DNA of 28,417 nt. Source: a virus. This document shows, one piece after another, positions 1-7,513 of the stretch (positions are counted from its first letter, which is position 1; every line of letters begins with the position of its first letter). Below the pieces are notes generated by a model. It saw only the letters and a list, made by a program, of their open reading frames with translations. It made no database searches and was not told where the DNA came from. The position numbers were made by a program, and so were the translations under genes. Location: positions 1 through 28,417 of the IMG/VR virus record IMGVR_UViG_3300050821_002545, one strand, 5' to 3'.

Positions 1-815
1 AATCCCCATTGTTCAAATCGAATCTCGAGCCGCCCTCGTAGGCGCCGCTGCCGCTTATATCCTTTGGATGTGGGAAGCCAAGCGGTCCGCTGCTATGGTC
101 TGCGCGCTAGCCCTTCTCGGAGTGCTTGGCTGGGTAGCTTACTCCAGGTTCACCGACGGAGACGTAGGTCTCCGCTTCGCCATGTGGCAAGATACCCTCT
201 CTGGCTTGGTCCTATTCGGCCACGGACCCGGTTCCTTCATGGCCCTCTATCCCGAATTCGCCACCCACACCGATACCATGCTCACCCGACCGGAGTCCGC
301 ACACAATGACTACCTCGAACTCCTTTTCGAGTTTGGACTGGGGGCCATCCCACTCTTTACACTTCTCATCTGGGGGATTTTGGGCTCTTCTCCCCTCCGT
401 TACCCGCTGGCCGCCTTCCTATCCATCGCCTTCTTCTCTTTCCCAATCCGCATCCCAACGGAGGGGATTATTGGGATGGTTGCGCTGGGCGCTTGTTGCC
501 GTGGTCGCGTTCTGGCTTGGAGCTTCCGCCACTTGGGCAGATCAATTGCTTCGACAGGGGGACTTCTCTCAAGCCGCGAAGGTCTTCCCCTACAACCGCT
601 ACATCCGAACCTCACCGGGATACGTGGCGCTGATGCGTAATGGCTCCTTGTCCGACGAACTCCAATCCCTCCTCAACGACCCCTGGTCCGCCGACCTGAC
701 CTTCGGCGCCGCGATCCTCTCACAGCGCGACGGCAACCCTGCCCTTTCCGCAGCTTTCCTCCAACAGTTCAAACGCATAGCACCCAACTCCCCGATCGCT
801 AAAGGAATCCCCTAA
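1..815 (+). CDS. O-antigen ligase-like (Wzy_C/WaaL-type) membrane protein, 5'-partial, apparent frameshift
   Basis: The reading frame is open from position 2 with no start in the window, so the N-terminal part is missing. Frame 2 shows two membrane segments (AALVGAAAAYILWMW and AAMVCALALLGVLGWVAY), then a large polar loop with FGHGPGSF and AHNDYLELLFEFGLG. This loop is characteristic of O-antigen ligases and polymerases, and the His of the HNDYL-type motif is functionally important in WaaL. A further membrane segment ends at FPIRIPTEG near 466. After that, frame 2 becomes arginine/cysteine-rich and stops at 640, while frame 3 continues naturally (a membrane helix RWALVAVVAFWLGASATWA, then about 100 polar helical residues) to the TAA at 813-815. 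Removing one G from the GGGG at 463-466 joins the two frames. The stop overlaps the next ATG (TAATG), so the gene is cotranscribed with the exported-protein cassette. Likely role: polymerising or transferring surface polysaccharide in the inner membrane, as in serotype conversion. The family call is fairly sure; the gene's activity is not. Confidence 0.7.
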
Positions 816-1705
816 TGCGCAAACTCTGGCTGGGATTATGGTTTTGGCTGAGCCTAACCTCGGCCTACGCGCAATCGAACTTCACTATGCCCCCACCCGC
901 GGGGGTGGTGGTTATTGGGGCGCAAGTTGTTACCAGTTGCGGTGTCGGTACGCTAATAACAACCAATCCCGGCTACCTCGTCACTGATACAACCGGCAAA
1001 CTCTGCGTCAACGCTACCGTCTCAGCCACTGCTACCATCTCTGGTACAATCGCCACTAGTCCAGCCACTGTTACCCCCGTAACCCAAGTCACCTCTCCTT
1101 GGGTAGTTAACTGCACCGTCGGCTGTAGTGGTTCATCCTCCTCAACAACCTCTGTCAATGTCTACCAAGTCGGTGGTGTGACGATTGGTCCCTCACTTCC
1201 AATTGTTCCTACCACACAGGTGATTTCTGTTGCTACGGCTTTAGGCAATCCAACTGACGCACCCTGTACTTTACCAGCAACTTCAACTGGTTGTTCATTA
1301 ATCGCGACGGATAAGGCTGCGGCCAATGGTATCAACGGTCCGATCCAGCCTGGTGCGAACGTCATTGGCGCTATCTTCGGCTCGCCGAACGTCACGCCGA
1401 CCGATTGCTCGATCTCTCTAACAACTGGCGGTACGGCGCAGAATATTATCAGCGCCACTACATCGCTTCATGGTTTCACTACCGCTAATATCGATCCATC
1501 TTCTGGTTCAGGCGAGCCTATATGGATATCGTTTACTGGGACTGCGTCACCTAACACAGCGGGATCATACCCGCTAGCGGCACCTACCGCGACGACGTTC
1601 GCTGGATTAGCAAGCTATACGACTCCACTTGGTTTTGGCGTAAACCACGCGGTCTCGGTCGTGGCGGCGACGACTGGCCATAAGATTTCCTGCACGAACT
1701 GGTGA
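815..1705 (+). CDS. Exported Thr/Ser-rich, fibre-like beta-sandwich protein with signal peptide
   Basis: The 296-residue product begins MRKLWLGLWFWLSLTSAYAQ, a Sec-type signal sequence with a likely cut after AYA. The first 150 mature residues are a Thr/Ser/Val-rich low-complexity stretch with paired cysteines (NCTVGCSG, APCTLPATSTGC). The last 110 or so residues (ISLTTGGTAQNIIS to GHKISCTNW) look like the small beta-sandwich module that recurs in phage decoration and fibre proteins, recognised by pattern only. There are nine cysteines after the signal. The start is the ATG of a TAATG overlap with the O-antigen ligase-like gene, and the stop overlaps the next start (GTGA), so translation is probably coupled on both sides. 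It may be a virion surface fibre or a secreted or periplasmic protein; no enzymatic motif is visible. Confidence 0.6.
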   Translation: MRKLWLGLWFWLSLTSAYAQSNFTMPPPAGVVVIGAQVVTSCGVGTLITTNPGYLVTDTTGKLCVNATVSATATISGTIATSPATVTPVTQVTSPWVVNCTVGCSGSSSSTTSVNVYQVGGVTIGPSLPIVPTTQVISVATALGNPTDAPCTLPATSTGCSLIATDKAAANGINGPIQPGANVIGAIFGSPNVTPTDCSISLTTGGTAQNIISATTSLHGFTTANIDPSSGSGEPIWISFTGTASPNTAGSYPLAAPTATTFAGLASYTTPLGFGVNHAVSVVAATTGHKISCTNW

Positions 1706-2226
1706 CAGCAATGTTGATCCGACTCTTACTCGTATTCGTACTGGCAGTATACCCCTTTGCCTCCTACGCCCAATTTGGTCCTGGTGGTACAACCTCGGTC
1801 TGTTCCGGCGATCTAACCGGAACTTACCCAGCGTGTACCGTTTCCAATTTGCACATTGGTGTGAACCGCGTGCTCTGCTCGATCCGCGCGGCAAACTTCA
1901 ACATCACAACCGACCAAGCATGCACTATCCCATCGTCGATAACGGCGTGGGTACCGATATCCATGCTGGCCACGAACTGCTCGGGCACGTTCACGCTGGC
2001 CGCTGGAGGGGTGTATCCAGCGACGAGTAAGGGCGGCACGGCCCTCGTCGCGGCCGCGCAGGCTTACACGGCTTTAAGCGGATCAAGTGTCGTGCTGGCG
2101 CTGACGATGGCCGCGAATATCGCCACGACGCGGCAAACCGTCAATACGCTATACCTCTCTCTGACGACCGGAACTGGGAGCGCGGCGACCTGCGACTTCT
2201 ATGTCATCGGAAACGACCTGACATGA
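1702..2226 (+). CDS. Small exported tail-fibre-type module with signal peptide
   Basis: The product is 174 residues from the GTG at 1702 (GTGA overlap with the previous stop). An ATG at 1711 would give MLIRLLLVFVLAVYPFASYA directly and is a fair alternative. After the signal comes GDLTGTYPACTVS, which resembles the GDLxGxYPxPxV motif common in phage tail fibres. The remaining domain (VLCSIRAANFNITTD, TNCSGTFTLAAGGVYPATSKGGTALVAAAQ, LYLSLTTGTGSAATCDFYVIG) matches in style a compact beta module seen at fibre C-termini. Six cysteines lie in the mature part, an even number compatible with disulfides. No catalytic motif is seen. The gene lies inside a run of four genes all encoding signal-bearing proteins and is followed by an ATGA overlap. 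Confidence 0.6.
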   Translation: MTAMLIRLLLVFVLAVYPFASYAQFGPGGTTSVCSGDLTGTYPACTVSNLHIGVNRVLCSIRAANFNITTDQACTIPSSITAWVPISMLATNCSGTFTLAAGGVYPATSKGGTALVAAAQAYTALSGSSVVLALTMAANIATTRQTVNTLYLSLTTGTGSAATCDFYVIGNDLT

Positions 2227-3170
2227 TCTGGCGCCTTGCGCTCGCCGGCTTTCTGACCGTCGCGCTGGCGTGGCTGTGCCTTGATGAGCGGTCCCATGCG
2301 CAATTTAATGGTTGCGCGGCCGGTTTCTGCGGCAGTCCGTTGCCAAGCAGTGGCGGAACTTACACCGGCCCGCTCGATGCCGTCTCCAACGCATCAACGC
2401 CGTGCTGGTCATTGCGGGCGTGCAGCGCGGCGGTACGCGGCAACGCCTCGATCAATGTCTGCAATGTCAGCGACGTAACGTGTTCAGACGTTCTGACGGA
2501 CGCGACGACCGGGAGCCTGCCGTCCAGCATCACCATCGGCGGCAGCAGTTGCGCATCGGTCACTTGCACGATCAAGATTATCTATGATCAAATAACGACA
2601 TTATGCGCCGGTCCATGCAGCGAATCGCAGGCAACAATTTCTAAACGCGCGGTTCTGACTCAGAACTGCATCAACTCGACGTTATGGTGCGCAACATTTT
2701 TGGGTAGCTCATCGCAGTGCTATAGCATCGCGAACACCGTTGTTCCATTTTTACCATTTACGATTTCAGCGGTAGCCAAGCGAACAGGCGCATTCACGAG
2801 TCAAGGCTATACATTTTCAACTGGCGGTGGGAACGGTTTCGGCGCGGAGTCCAGCACAAATACATGGTTCATGTATAATGGCACTGTGGTTGATTTTACC
2901 GCATCCGACAGTGCGTGGCATTCGTTTCAGGCGATATTTAGCAGTTCTGCCGGAAGCTCTGCCATTTATGTCGATGGCTCCGGGACCACGGGAATTAACG
3001 TAGGAACAGGCGGGGCGGCGGTCAACCCGACAACTATCGGATGCTGGGAAGCGGGCACCGTCTCGTTCTTTACCGGAACGTTTGTGGAAGAATTATCTTA
3101 CCCGATCGCGTTCACCGGTACGCAAGCGACAACCCTGACCACCAACCAGCGCAGCTATTGGGGGTTCTGA
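2223..3170 (+). CDS. Exported concanavalin-like protein resembling arabinofuranosidase B catalytic domain
   Basis: This 315-residue protein begins with a hydrophobic export segment (WRLALAGFLTVALAWLCLDERSHAQ) and then NGCAAGFCG, a start style shared with Rhizobiales phage fibre proteins (from memory, not searched). The stretch GPLDAVSNASTPCWSLRACSAAVRG followed by CTIKIIYDQ resembles the arabinofuranosidase B (PF09206-like) beginning, where a Cys-Trp/Val-x-Arg-type segment precedes an IxIIYDQ motif. The C-terminal half reads as a concanavalin/LamG-type jelly roll: WHSFQAIFSSSAGSSAIYVDG, then IGCWEAG and FTGTFVEELSYPIAFT. Fourteen cysteines follow the signal, an even number expected for a disulfide-bonded extracellular fold. 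Likely role: binding or trimming host surface glycan, on the virion or free. I cannot confirm catalytic residues, so glycan binding is as likely as hydrolysis. Confidence 0.55.
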   Translation: MIWRLALAGFLTVALAWLCLDERSHAQFNGCAAGFCGSPLPSSGGTYTGPLDAVSNASTPCWSLRACSAAVRGNASINVCNVSDVTCSDVLTDATTGSLPSSITIGGSSCASVTCTIKIIYDQITTLCAGPCSESQATISKRAVLTQNCINSTLWCATFLGSSSQCYSIANTVVPFLPFTISAVAKRTGAFTSQGYTFSTGGGNGFGAESSTNTWFMYNGTVVDFTASDSAWHSFQAIFSSSAGSSAIYVDGSGTTGINVGTGGAAVNPTTIGCWEAGTVSFFTGTFVEELSYPIAFTGTQATTLTTNQRSYWGF

Positions 3171-4286
3171 GTGCAATGGTTCCGTTGTCTTCCGGTCGTT
3201 GTATTGATTTGCGGGGTGCTGGCCTTTCCGCTGCAAGGCCGTTCCTTTTATCACGGTAGTATTAATCCGTGGGCTGGATTCCTGCCGACTTGTAGCGTCA
3301 CCAACAATGACAGCAGCATTACGAATTGCCCATCGAATATAAGATTTAGAGATTTCTCGACGCTGACTCCTTACGCCAGCAATCCCGTCCTTGCCAATAA
3401 TCAGACGTTCAACACGAGTTCTCAGGACGGCCCGTTCACGCGGGCCGAAAACTCGATCAGCGGTACGTTCTATAATCTCAGCGAGGTGCAAAAATCCGGC
3501 GACTGTGCGCTATGCTTCAACATCGCGTCATCGAGCGGCACGCCGTTAAGCTGGACATTTGCCGGAACCAATCCTGTCATTAACGGGACCGGGACAACTA
3601 CGTGGGATAGCAAATATCTACTGCATCCGTCTTTGACACCATGCAGTCAATTTACATGGTGCGCGTATTACGGAGCGCTTGATGCTAACGGTAACGCCTC
3701 GATTGGGTTCGCATCAGCCACCAATCCATTAGGCCCGTACACCAAACAAGGACAGGTGATCGACTGTTGCTCGGATACCCATAATCAACCGGCGCTCCCG
3801 AGCGTAATTCATATTGGGTCGCAATTGGTTATGTACGTGGCCATCGGAAATGCTGGCGGCGGCAACACCGACTACACGCTTGATTACTACACCTCTTCGG
3901 CCTCCGACGGCGTGAACTGGACCAGACAAGGCACCGCGCTCCAGGCTCTCAATGCTGATTTTAATTCTGGTTACAACGCCGGAGTTTTTGATCCGTTCGT
4001 ATTCAAAAACTCTCACGGCTTTTACGAGATGGTCTATACAGTTGGCAGCACGCCATCTGGCTTGGGATTCTTTCAGCAGCTTGGCTATGCCGTCTCAGCA
4101 GATGGCTTTACGTGGTACAAGTATCAGGCGGGACCGATCTTCAATTGGACAGGAAGTGCGTCGCATCCGAACTATGCCGGCGACGGCTCATTCTACGAGG
4201 ATGGAACGACGTTCTATTTCTGCTACGCCTTTCTGACGAACGGCGCCACTACGAATGGGCAATGCAGCCTGATGGCGGATCATTAA
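3171..4286 (+). CDS. Exported five-bladed beta-propeller glycosidase-like protein (GH43/GH32-type fold)
   Basis: The 371-residue product starts at a GTG right after the previous TGA and opens with MQWFRCLPVVVLICGVLAFPLQG, an export signal. The body shows repeated blade-like strands ending in aromatic residues: FTWCAYYGALDANGNASIGFASATNPLGPY, IHIGSQLVMYVAIGN, FDPFVFKNSHGFYEMVYT, LGYAVSADGFTWYKY and GDGSFYEDGTTFYFCYAF. The patterns DPFVFK-G-YEMVYT and SADGxTW are typical of the GH43/GH32/GH68 five-bladed propeller superfamily. Acidic residues sit in the expected positions, but I cannot assign the catalytic triad by eye. About ten cysteines follow the signal, including SGDCALC and DCCSD. This is the last gene of the exported cassette; a promoter-bearing gap follows. 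Likely role: recognition or cleavage of host polysaccharide outside the cytoplasm. Confidence 0.55.
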   Translation: MQWFRCLPVVVLICGVLAFPLQGRSFYHGSINPWAGFLPTCSVTNNDSSITNCPSNIRFRDFSTLTPYASNPVLANNQTFNTSSQDGPFTRAENSISGTFYNLSEVQKSGDCALCFNIASSSGTPLSWTFAGTNPVINGTGTTTWDSKYLLHPSLTPCSQFTWCAYYGALDANGNASIGFASATNPLGPYTKQGQVIDCCSDTHNQPALPSVIHIGSQLVMYVAIGNAGGGNTDYTLDYYTSSASDGVNWTRQGTALQALNADFNSGYNAGVFDPFVFKNSHGFYEMVYTVGSTPSGLGFFQQLGYAVSADGFTWYKYQAGPIFNWTGSASHPNYAGDGSFYEDGTTFYFCYAFLTNGATTNGQCSLMADH

Positions 4287-4322
4287 ATGAGGCGTCCATT
4301 GACTTTTGTTGTGCGATTATCT

Positions 4323-4350
4323 TTGGCATGAGTAAAAACCGTGCTACAGT
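4323..4350 (+). promoter_or_regulatory. Sigma70-like promoter with extended -10
   Basis: In the 89-base gap between two plus-strand genes, TTGGCA (4323-4328) and TACAGT (4345-4350) are 16 bases apart. The -10 is preceded by TG at 4342-4343, giving an extended -10. The -35 matches consensus at five of six bases and the -10 at four of six. The expected start point lies near 4357, just before the ribosome binding site of the gene at 4376. A second candidate -35, TTGACT at 4299, has no properly spaced -10. Confidence 0.5.
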
Positions 4351-4375
4351 CCACTCAATAAAGGAGAACCCCACT

Positions 4376-4864
4376 ATGGCACGTTGGAAACTTAACGAAG
4401 CTCACTACCTCAAAGGCCGGCTCGCCGGTGAAGACACCCCTTGCGAGTGGGAATATAAAGAAGCCGATCGCATCACTGGCCGCGAGAAGAGAAAGCGATT
4501 CGTAGTCCCCGACTACCGCGACGTGGATACCTTCGTCTGCACCGAAGGTAGCGAGAAGGATGGGGATTTCATCATGGAAGGTCCCCCTACCCCGGCTATG
4601 GAACCCTTGGATGCCGAAGCGCGGGAAATCAGTGCAAAGCACAAATCCTCCTGGGTCCACCCAATCGAATCCCTCCCAGCCACCTTCACCCCTGAAACCA
4701 TGGCCATGATGTCTCAATTCGCGAAAATGGCCACTCCAGCAGTTGCGTCCGATGGTCCGACTAAAGCGGAGTTCGATGAACTCAAAGCGCAGTTGGCTCT
4801 GTTGATAAAACAGAATACCGAACTTGTGGAAGCCAAAGCCAAGGCCCCAGCCCGGAGAATCTAG
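4376..4864 (+). CDS. Conserved phage protein of unknown function, structural-type
   Basis: The 162-residue product begins MARWKLNEAHYLKG. The ATG at 4376 is chosen because AAGGAG at 4361-4366 sits upstream at good spacing; longer versions of the frame run back into the previous gene. The N-terminal 60 residues (WEYKEADRITGREKRKRFVVPDYRD) resemble a protein family I associate with podoviruses. The middle (VHPIESLPATFTPETMAMMSQF) is followed by a C-terminal coiled-coil-like segment (TKAEFDELKAQLALLIKQNTELVEAKAKAP) ending in arginines. There is no signal peptide and one cysteine pair region only (PCEWEYK, FVCTEG). It is the first gene after the promoter at 4323-4350 and is followed directly by the gene at 4865, so a role in virion assembly or tail attachment is inferred. 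Function is not recognised. Confidence 0.7.
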   Translation: MARWKLNEAHYLKGRLAGEDTPCEWEYKEADRITGREKRKRFVVPDYRDVDTFVCTEGSEKDGDFIMEGPPTPAMEPLDAEAREISAKHKSSWVHPIESLPATFTPETMAMMSQFAKMATPAVASDGPTKAEFDELKAQLALLIKQNTELVEAKAKAPARRI

Positions 4865-5284
4865 GTGGGTTCTCAACTAGACCTGGACCAAGGAGGTACC
4901 TTCCGGGAGTGGGTCCGTACTTGGATGGGACCCAGTGTCGGTTGGGTCATGGCCCCTGCGCGGAATGTTGTGTCAATCAACGCGGCTGGGACGGTGACAT
5001 TGCTCGTCGGTGTTACTCTCGTAATTATCAACACCAATGCAGCAGTTGTTATCCTCCTCCCCTCCGCGCTTGACCCAACCATTCCCGCAGTTGGCCTTCC
5101 AGGTCCTTACGTCAAAAGCGTCGTCAACATCGTCGATATCTCCGGTGCGCCGAATGTAACTATCAAACCCGCTTCAGTTGCCGAAACCGTGATGGGACTT
5201 GCGTCGATCGCTCTCGGTACCGCCTACGGCAGCTATGCCCTTCGTCCTGATAATACCTTCAAGGGATGGACCGCAGCACAATGA
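4865..5284 (+). CDS. Phage structural-type protein, possible fibre base or decoration protein
   Basis: The 139-residue product starts with GTG directly after the preceding TAG; GGAG at 4854-4857 is seven bases upstream and supports the start. The N-terminus (GSQLDLDQGGTFREWVRTWMGPSVGWV) is amphipathic and could be an attachment helix. The rest is a beta-rich domain (VVSINAAGTVTLLVGVTLVIINTNAAVVILLPSALDP, VNIVDISGAPNVTIKPAS, YGSYALRPDNTFKGW) with the alternating pattern common in phage fibre and decoration domains. There are no cysteines, unlike the exported proteins on both sides. The stop overlaps the tailspike start (ATGA), so it may be the adaptor that seats the spike. That role is inference from position. 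Confidence 0.6.
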   Translation: MGSQLDLDQGGTFREWVRTWMGPSVGWVMAPARNVVSINAAGTVTLLVGVTLVIINTNAAVVILLPSALDPTIPAVGLPGPYVKSVVNIVDISGAPNVTIKPASVAETVMGLASIALGTAYGSYALRPDNTFKGWTAAQ

Positions 5285-6921
5285 AGAAGCTCCTTCTAAC
5301 CCTTGCGTTTCTACTAGTTTCCCCTGCTGCTTGGGCACAGTGTAACGGTGTCTTTCCGGCTACTACCATTTGCGGTAACCTCGGTCCTGGTCCAGCCCCA
5401 CCACATGCTATTTCCGCCGCGACTTCGGTCTTTGGTCCGTCTTCTTCGATCATTGGCGACCTTCCTTACTGGACCAACCTAACCGGTACCGGTCTTGGGG
5501 ATACCGGAGTTCCGATCTTCCCTATTACAACTTACGGTGCCCCCTGTAACGGAACCGGCGACGACTATCCGGCGATTATTTCAGCCATTACCTCCGCGGC
5601 TGTAGCTGCTGAAGGTGAGCAAGCAAAGGTCCTCCTTTGTCGAAATGTCCATACTAACGAACCGATTGTTGAGACGCAGTCCAACGTCAAGCTAGTTGGT
5701 CTTGGTAGTGGTTTCAACTCCGGCAACTGCAACAACGCCGGCACCACATGGACTTGGGGTGGTCCAGCTTCTGGAGTAATCTTCACTCTCGAAACCTCAG
5801 CCAATGTAGTCACCTCCACCGGTCTGAATGGTGGTCTTGAAGGCGCCTGCCTAAACGGAGGTGGTACAGCTGGAATCGGTGTCGAAACAATTAGCCGGCT
5901 TGGTTTTCGCTATTATAACCTAAGCTTCACCGGCTTCACTTCCCAAGCGATGTTCTACACTACGCAGGCAACCTCTGCGCAGACGTTCGGCAACCAAGTT
6001 GGTGATGTTAGTTACATCTACTGCGCCGCGACAGGTAGTGCAGTTTGCCTAAGTCTCGACGGTGTCTTTGGTTTCGGCAATACGTCAATTAACGATTGGA
6101 ACAACTTCACCCTTTCAACCGTCAACGGTAACTGTATCGAATTCCATAATGCAGATTCTAATATCATCCGTCATGCGCGATGTGCTTCCACAGGAACCGG
6201 CACTGTAGAGTTCTTTGGGTCAGCAACCAATGGGGCCGAAGCGAACTACAATATTATCGAAGGATTGAGTGATAATAACCCAGCGTTGTTCGACAACCTT
6301 TCAGCTTTTCCGTCTCTTCATAACAGTATCTTCTGGCTTGATTCAGCGAACGGAAACCCAATTCCCAACCTGACTGGTGGTGGTACTGTCGTTAACCCAT
6401 ATGGTACTTATTCCTACGACTACGGTTTCCTTCAATTCATAAACGGTTGCCCGACTCCGTACTCGGGATCGAATTCTCTACTTAATATTGGTTGTGGTCT
6501 GGAAGTAAACGGAACAACTTGGTCTTATTTCAGTTATAACGCAAATGGGGTTGTACCGAATCCAAACACAGGTATTTTCGCCTTAGCTGACAACTTTACC
6601 GGTTTTGCGGAAGTTGACGAATACAACACCTTCCCCAACGCAACTGGTAAATCCTTCCAACATTTCCAAAACACCGGCGCGATTTCGTCCTACCTACTGG
6701 ACACCTTAGCCACTTCTGGCTACACCGTTAATGGAACAATAACAACCTCCGGCTACACCATCGCGAATCTCGAACTATGCGCTTCTGGTTCGCAAGGCGC
6801 GCATGCCTACGTCACTAATGCACCAAGTCCGATCGCGTATAATGGTTTGGTTAGTTCAGGATCAACTAGTAATTACATCGCCCCGATCTTCTGTGACGGG
6901 ACGAATTGGAGATATCACTAG
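5281..6921 (+). CDS. Tailspike-like right-handed beta-helix (pectate-lyase fold) protein with signal peptide
   Basis: The 546-residue product starts at the ATG of an ATGA overlap (MKKLLLTLAFLLVSPAAWAQ), giving a clear Sec signal with a cut after AWA; an upstream ATG at 5266 would bury it. Mature residues begin CNGVFPATTICGNLGPG. At about residue 85, FPITTYGAPCNGTGDDYPAIISAITSA matches the G-A-x-G-D-G-x-x-D-D-x-x-A-I entry motif of phage pectate-lyase-type tailspikes. After it come many short beta-helix turns with Asn/Gly corners (NVKLVGLGSGF, SNIIRHARCASTGTG, NYNIIEGLSDNN). A C-terminal beta domain ends FCDGTNWRYH. About 14 cysteines are present, unusual for a cytoplasm-assembled spike. Likely role: binding and perhaps depolymerising host surface polysaccharide. 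The signal peptide is the odd part; whether it is used is unknown. Confidence 0.75.
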   Translation: MKKLLLTLAFLLVSPAAWAQCNGVFPATTICGNLGPGPAPPHAISAATSVFGPSSSIIGDLPYWTNLTGTGLGDTGVPIFPITTYGAPCNGTGDDYPAIISAITSAAVAAEGEQAKVLLCRNVHTNEPIVETQSNVKLVGLGSGFNSGNCNNAGTTWTWGGPASGVIFTLETSANVVTSTGLNGGLEGACLNGGGTAGIGVETISRLGFRYYNLSFTGFTSQAMFYTTQATSAQTFGNQVGDVSYIYCAATGSAVCLSLDGVFGFGNTSINDWNNFTLSTVNGNCIEFHNADSNIIRHARCASTGTGTVEFFGSATNGAEANYNIIEGLSDNNPALFDNLSAFPSLHNSIFWLDSANGNPIPNLTGGGTVVNPYGTYSYDYGFLQFINGCPTPYSGSNSLLNIGCGLEVNGTTWSYFSYNANGVVPNPNTGIFALADNFTGFAEVDEYNTFPNATGKSFQHFQNTGAISSYLLDTLATSGYTVNGTITTSGYTIANLELCASGSQGAHAYVTNAPSPIAYNGLVSSGSTSNYIAPIFCDGTNWRYH

Positions 6922-7301
6922 TGAGCGACGAAGAATCCCGAACCGAACTCAACCGCATCGCGCGTGAGCTAAAGACCATGCGCGAGATGATGACTACTAT
7001 CATCTCCTACATCCGCGACGCCGAGGCCGAAATTCCAGAGAAAATGCGCCGGTTCATGAACTACATGCACGATCTCCATGATATCAAATACATGTACGAA
7101 GAACTCGGCCACACCGTTCCAGAGCACCAACTTCGCGAGATGGAACGGTGCGATGACCGGTTCCGCCAGCTAATGGCTGAACAAAACGCCGAGGGCGGAG
7201 CTATCAACAAAGTCCGTCGCGAAATGGCAGCGGACCCAGCCAACCGTTGGGATCACACCCGACAACTACCAGGACCAACTCATAAGGAGAAATCAGAATG
7301 A
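6921..7301 (+). CDS. Small helical phage protein, unknown function
   Basis: The 126-residue product starts with GTG overlapping the tailspike TAG by one base; an in-frame ATG at 6906 lies inside the tailspike gene. The product (SDEESRTELNRIARELKTMREMMTTIISYIRDAEAEIPEKMRRF) is highly charged and predicted helical, with heptad-like spacing in residues 5-45, and a Pro-rich tail ending GPTHKEKSE. It has one cysteine and no membrane segment or signal. It sits first in a run of four small genes between the tailspike and the tail tube genes and overlaps the next start by ATGA. A role as chaperone or small structural protein is possible, but nothing identifies it. Confidence 0.65.
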   Translation: MSDEESRTELNRIARELKTMREMMTTIISYIRDAEAEIPEKMRRFMNYMHDLHDIKYMYEELGHTVPEHQLREMERCDDRFRQLMAEQNAEGGAINKVRREMAADPANRWDHTRQLPGPTHKEKSE

Positions 7302-7513
7302 GTAGTGGACGAAAAACCGAACCAGTTGGAAGAAGCTACACTCCTGGGGTGGTTAGCCAGATCGGTGAATCTCTGGGCAATCACGCAACGGACCAGACGA
7401 AAATCCTCCACGGAACCTCTGCGCCGATGTACGAGGAAGGGGTCAAAACCGGCTTCATGGCACCAAAGCCAGGGGTCACCATCCACGATTGCGGATCACA
7501 AGGGAAGCGATAA
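7298..7513 (+). CDS. Small conserved phage protein ending in CGSQGKR
   Basis: The product is 71 residues. AAGGAG near 7286 precedes the ATG, which overlaps the previous TGA. The sequence is rich in Gly, Ser and Thr and has the pattern GVVSQIGESLGNHATDQTK, then APMYEEGVKTGF and CGSQGKR at the end. I recognise this as the type of small protein found beside tail genes in T7-like phages of Rhizobiales, from memory and without a search. There is no membrane segment. The TAATG overlap with the next gene suggests coupled translation. Function unknown; a minor virion component is possible. Confidence 0.6.
   Translation: MSSGRKTEPVGRSYTPGVVSQIGESLGNHATDQTKILHGTSAPMYEEGVKTGFMAPKPGVTIHDCGSQGKR

Noticed and set aside
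476-640. Continuation of the O-antigen ligase-like protein in frame 2 to the stop at 640
   Set aside because: The translation becomes Arg/Cys-rich with no family features, while frame 3 continues with a membrane helix and a natural helical domain to 815.
4299-4323. TTGACT as the -35 of a promoter
   Set aside because: The nearest -10-like hexamers are 10 to 13 bases away, too short; the TTGGCA/TACAGT pair is better spaced.
4112-4375. Long N-terminal extension of the gene starting at 4376
   Set aside because: It overlaps the propeller-type gene in another frame and lacks a ribosome binding site; the ATG at 4376 has AAGGAG at good spacing.
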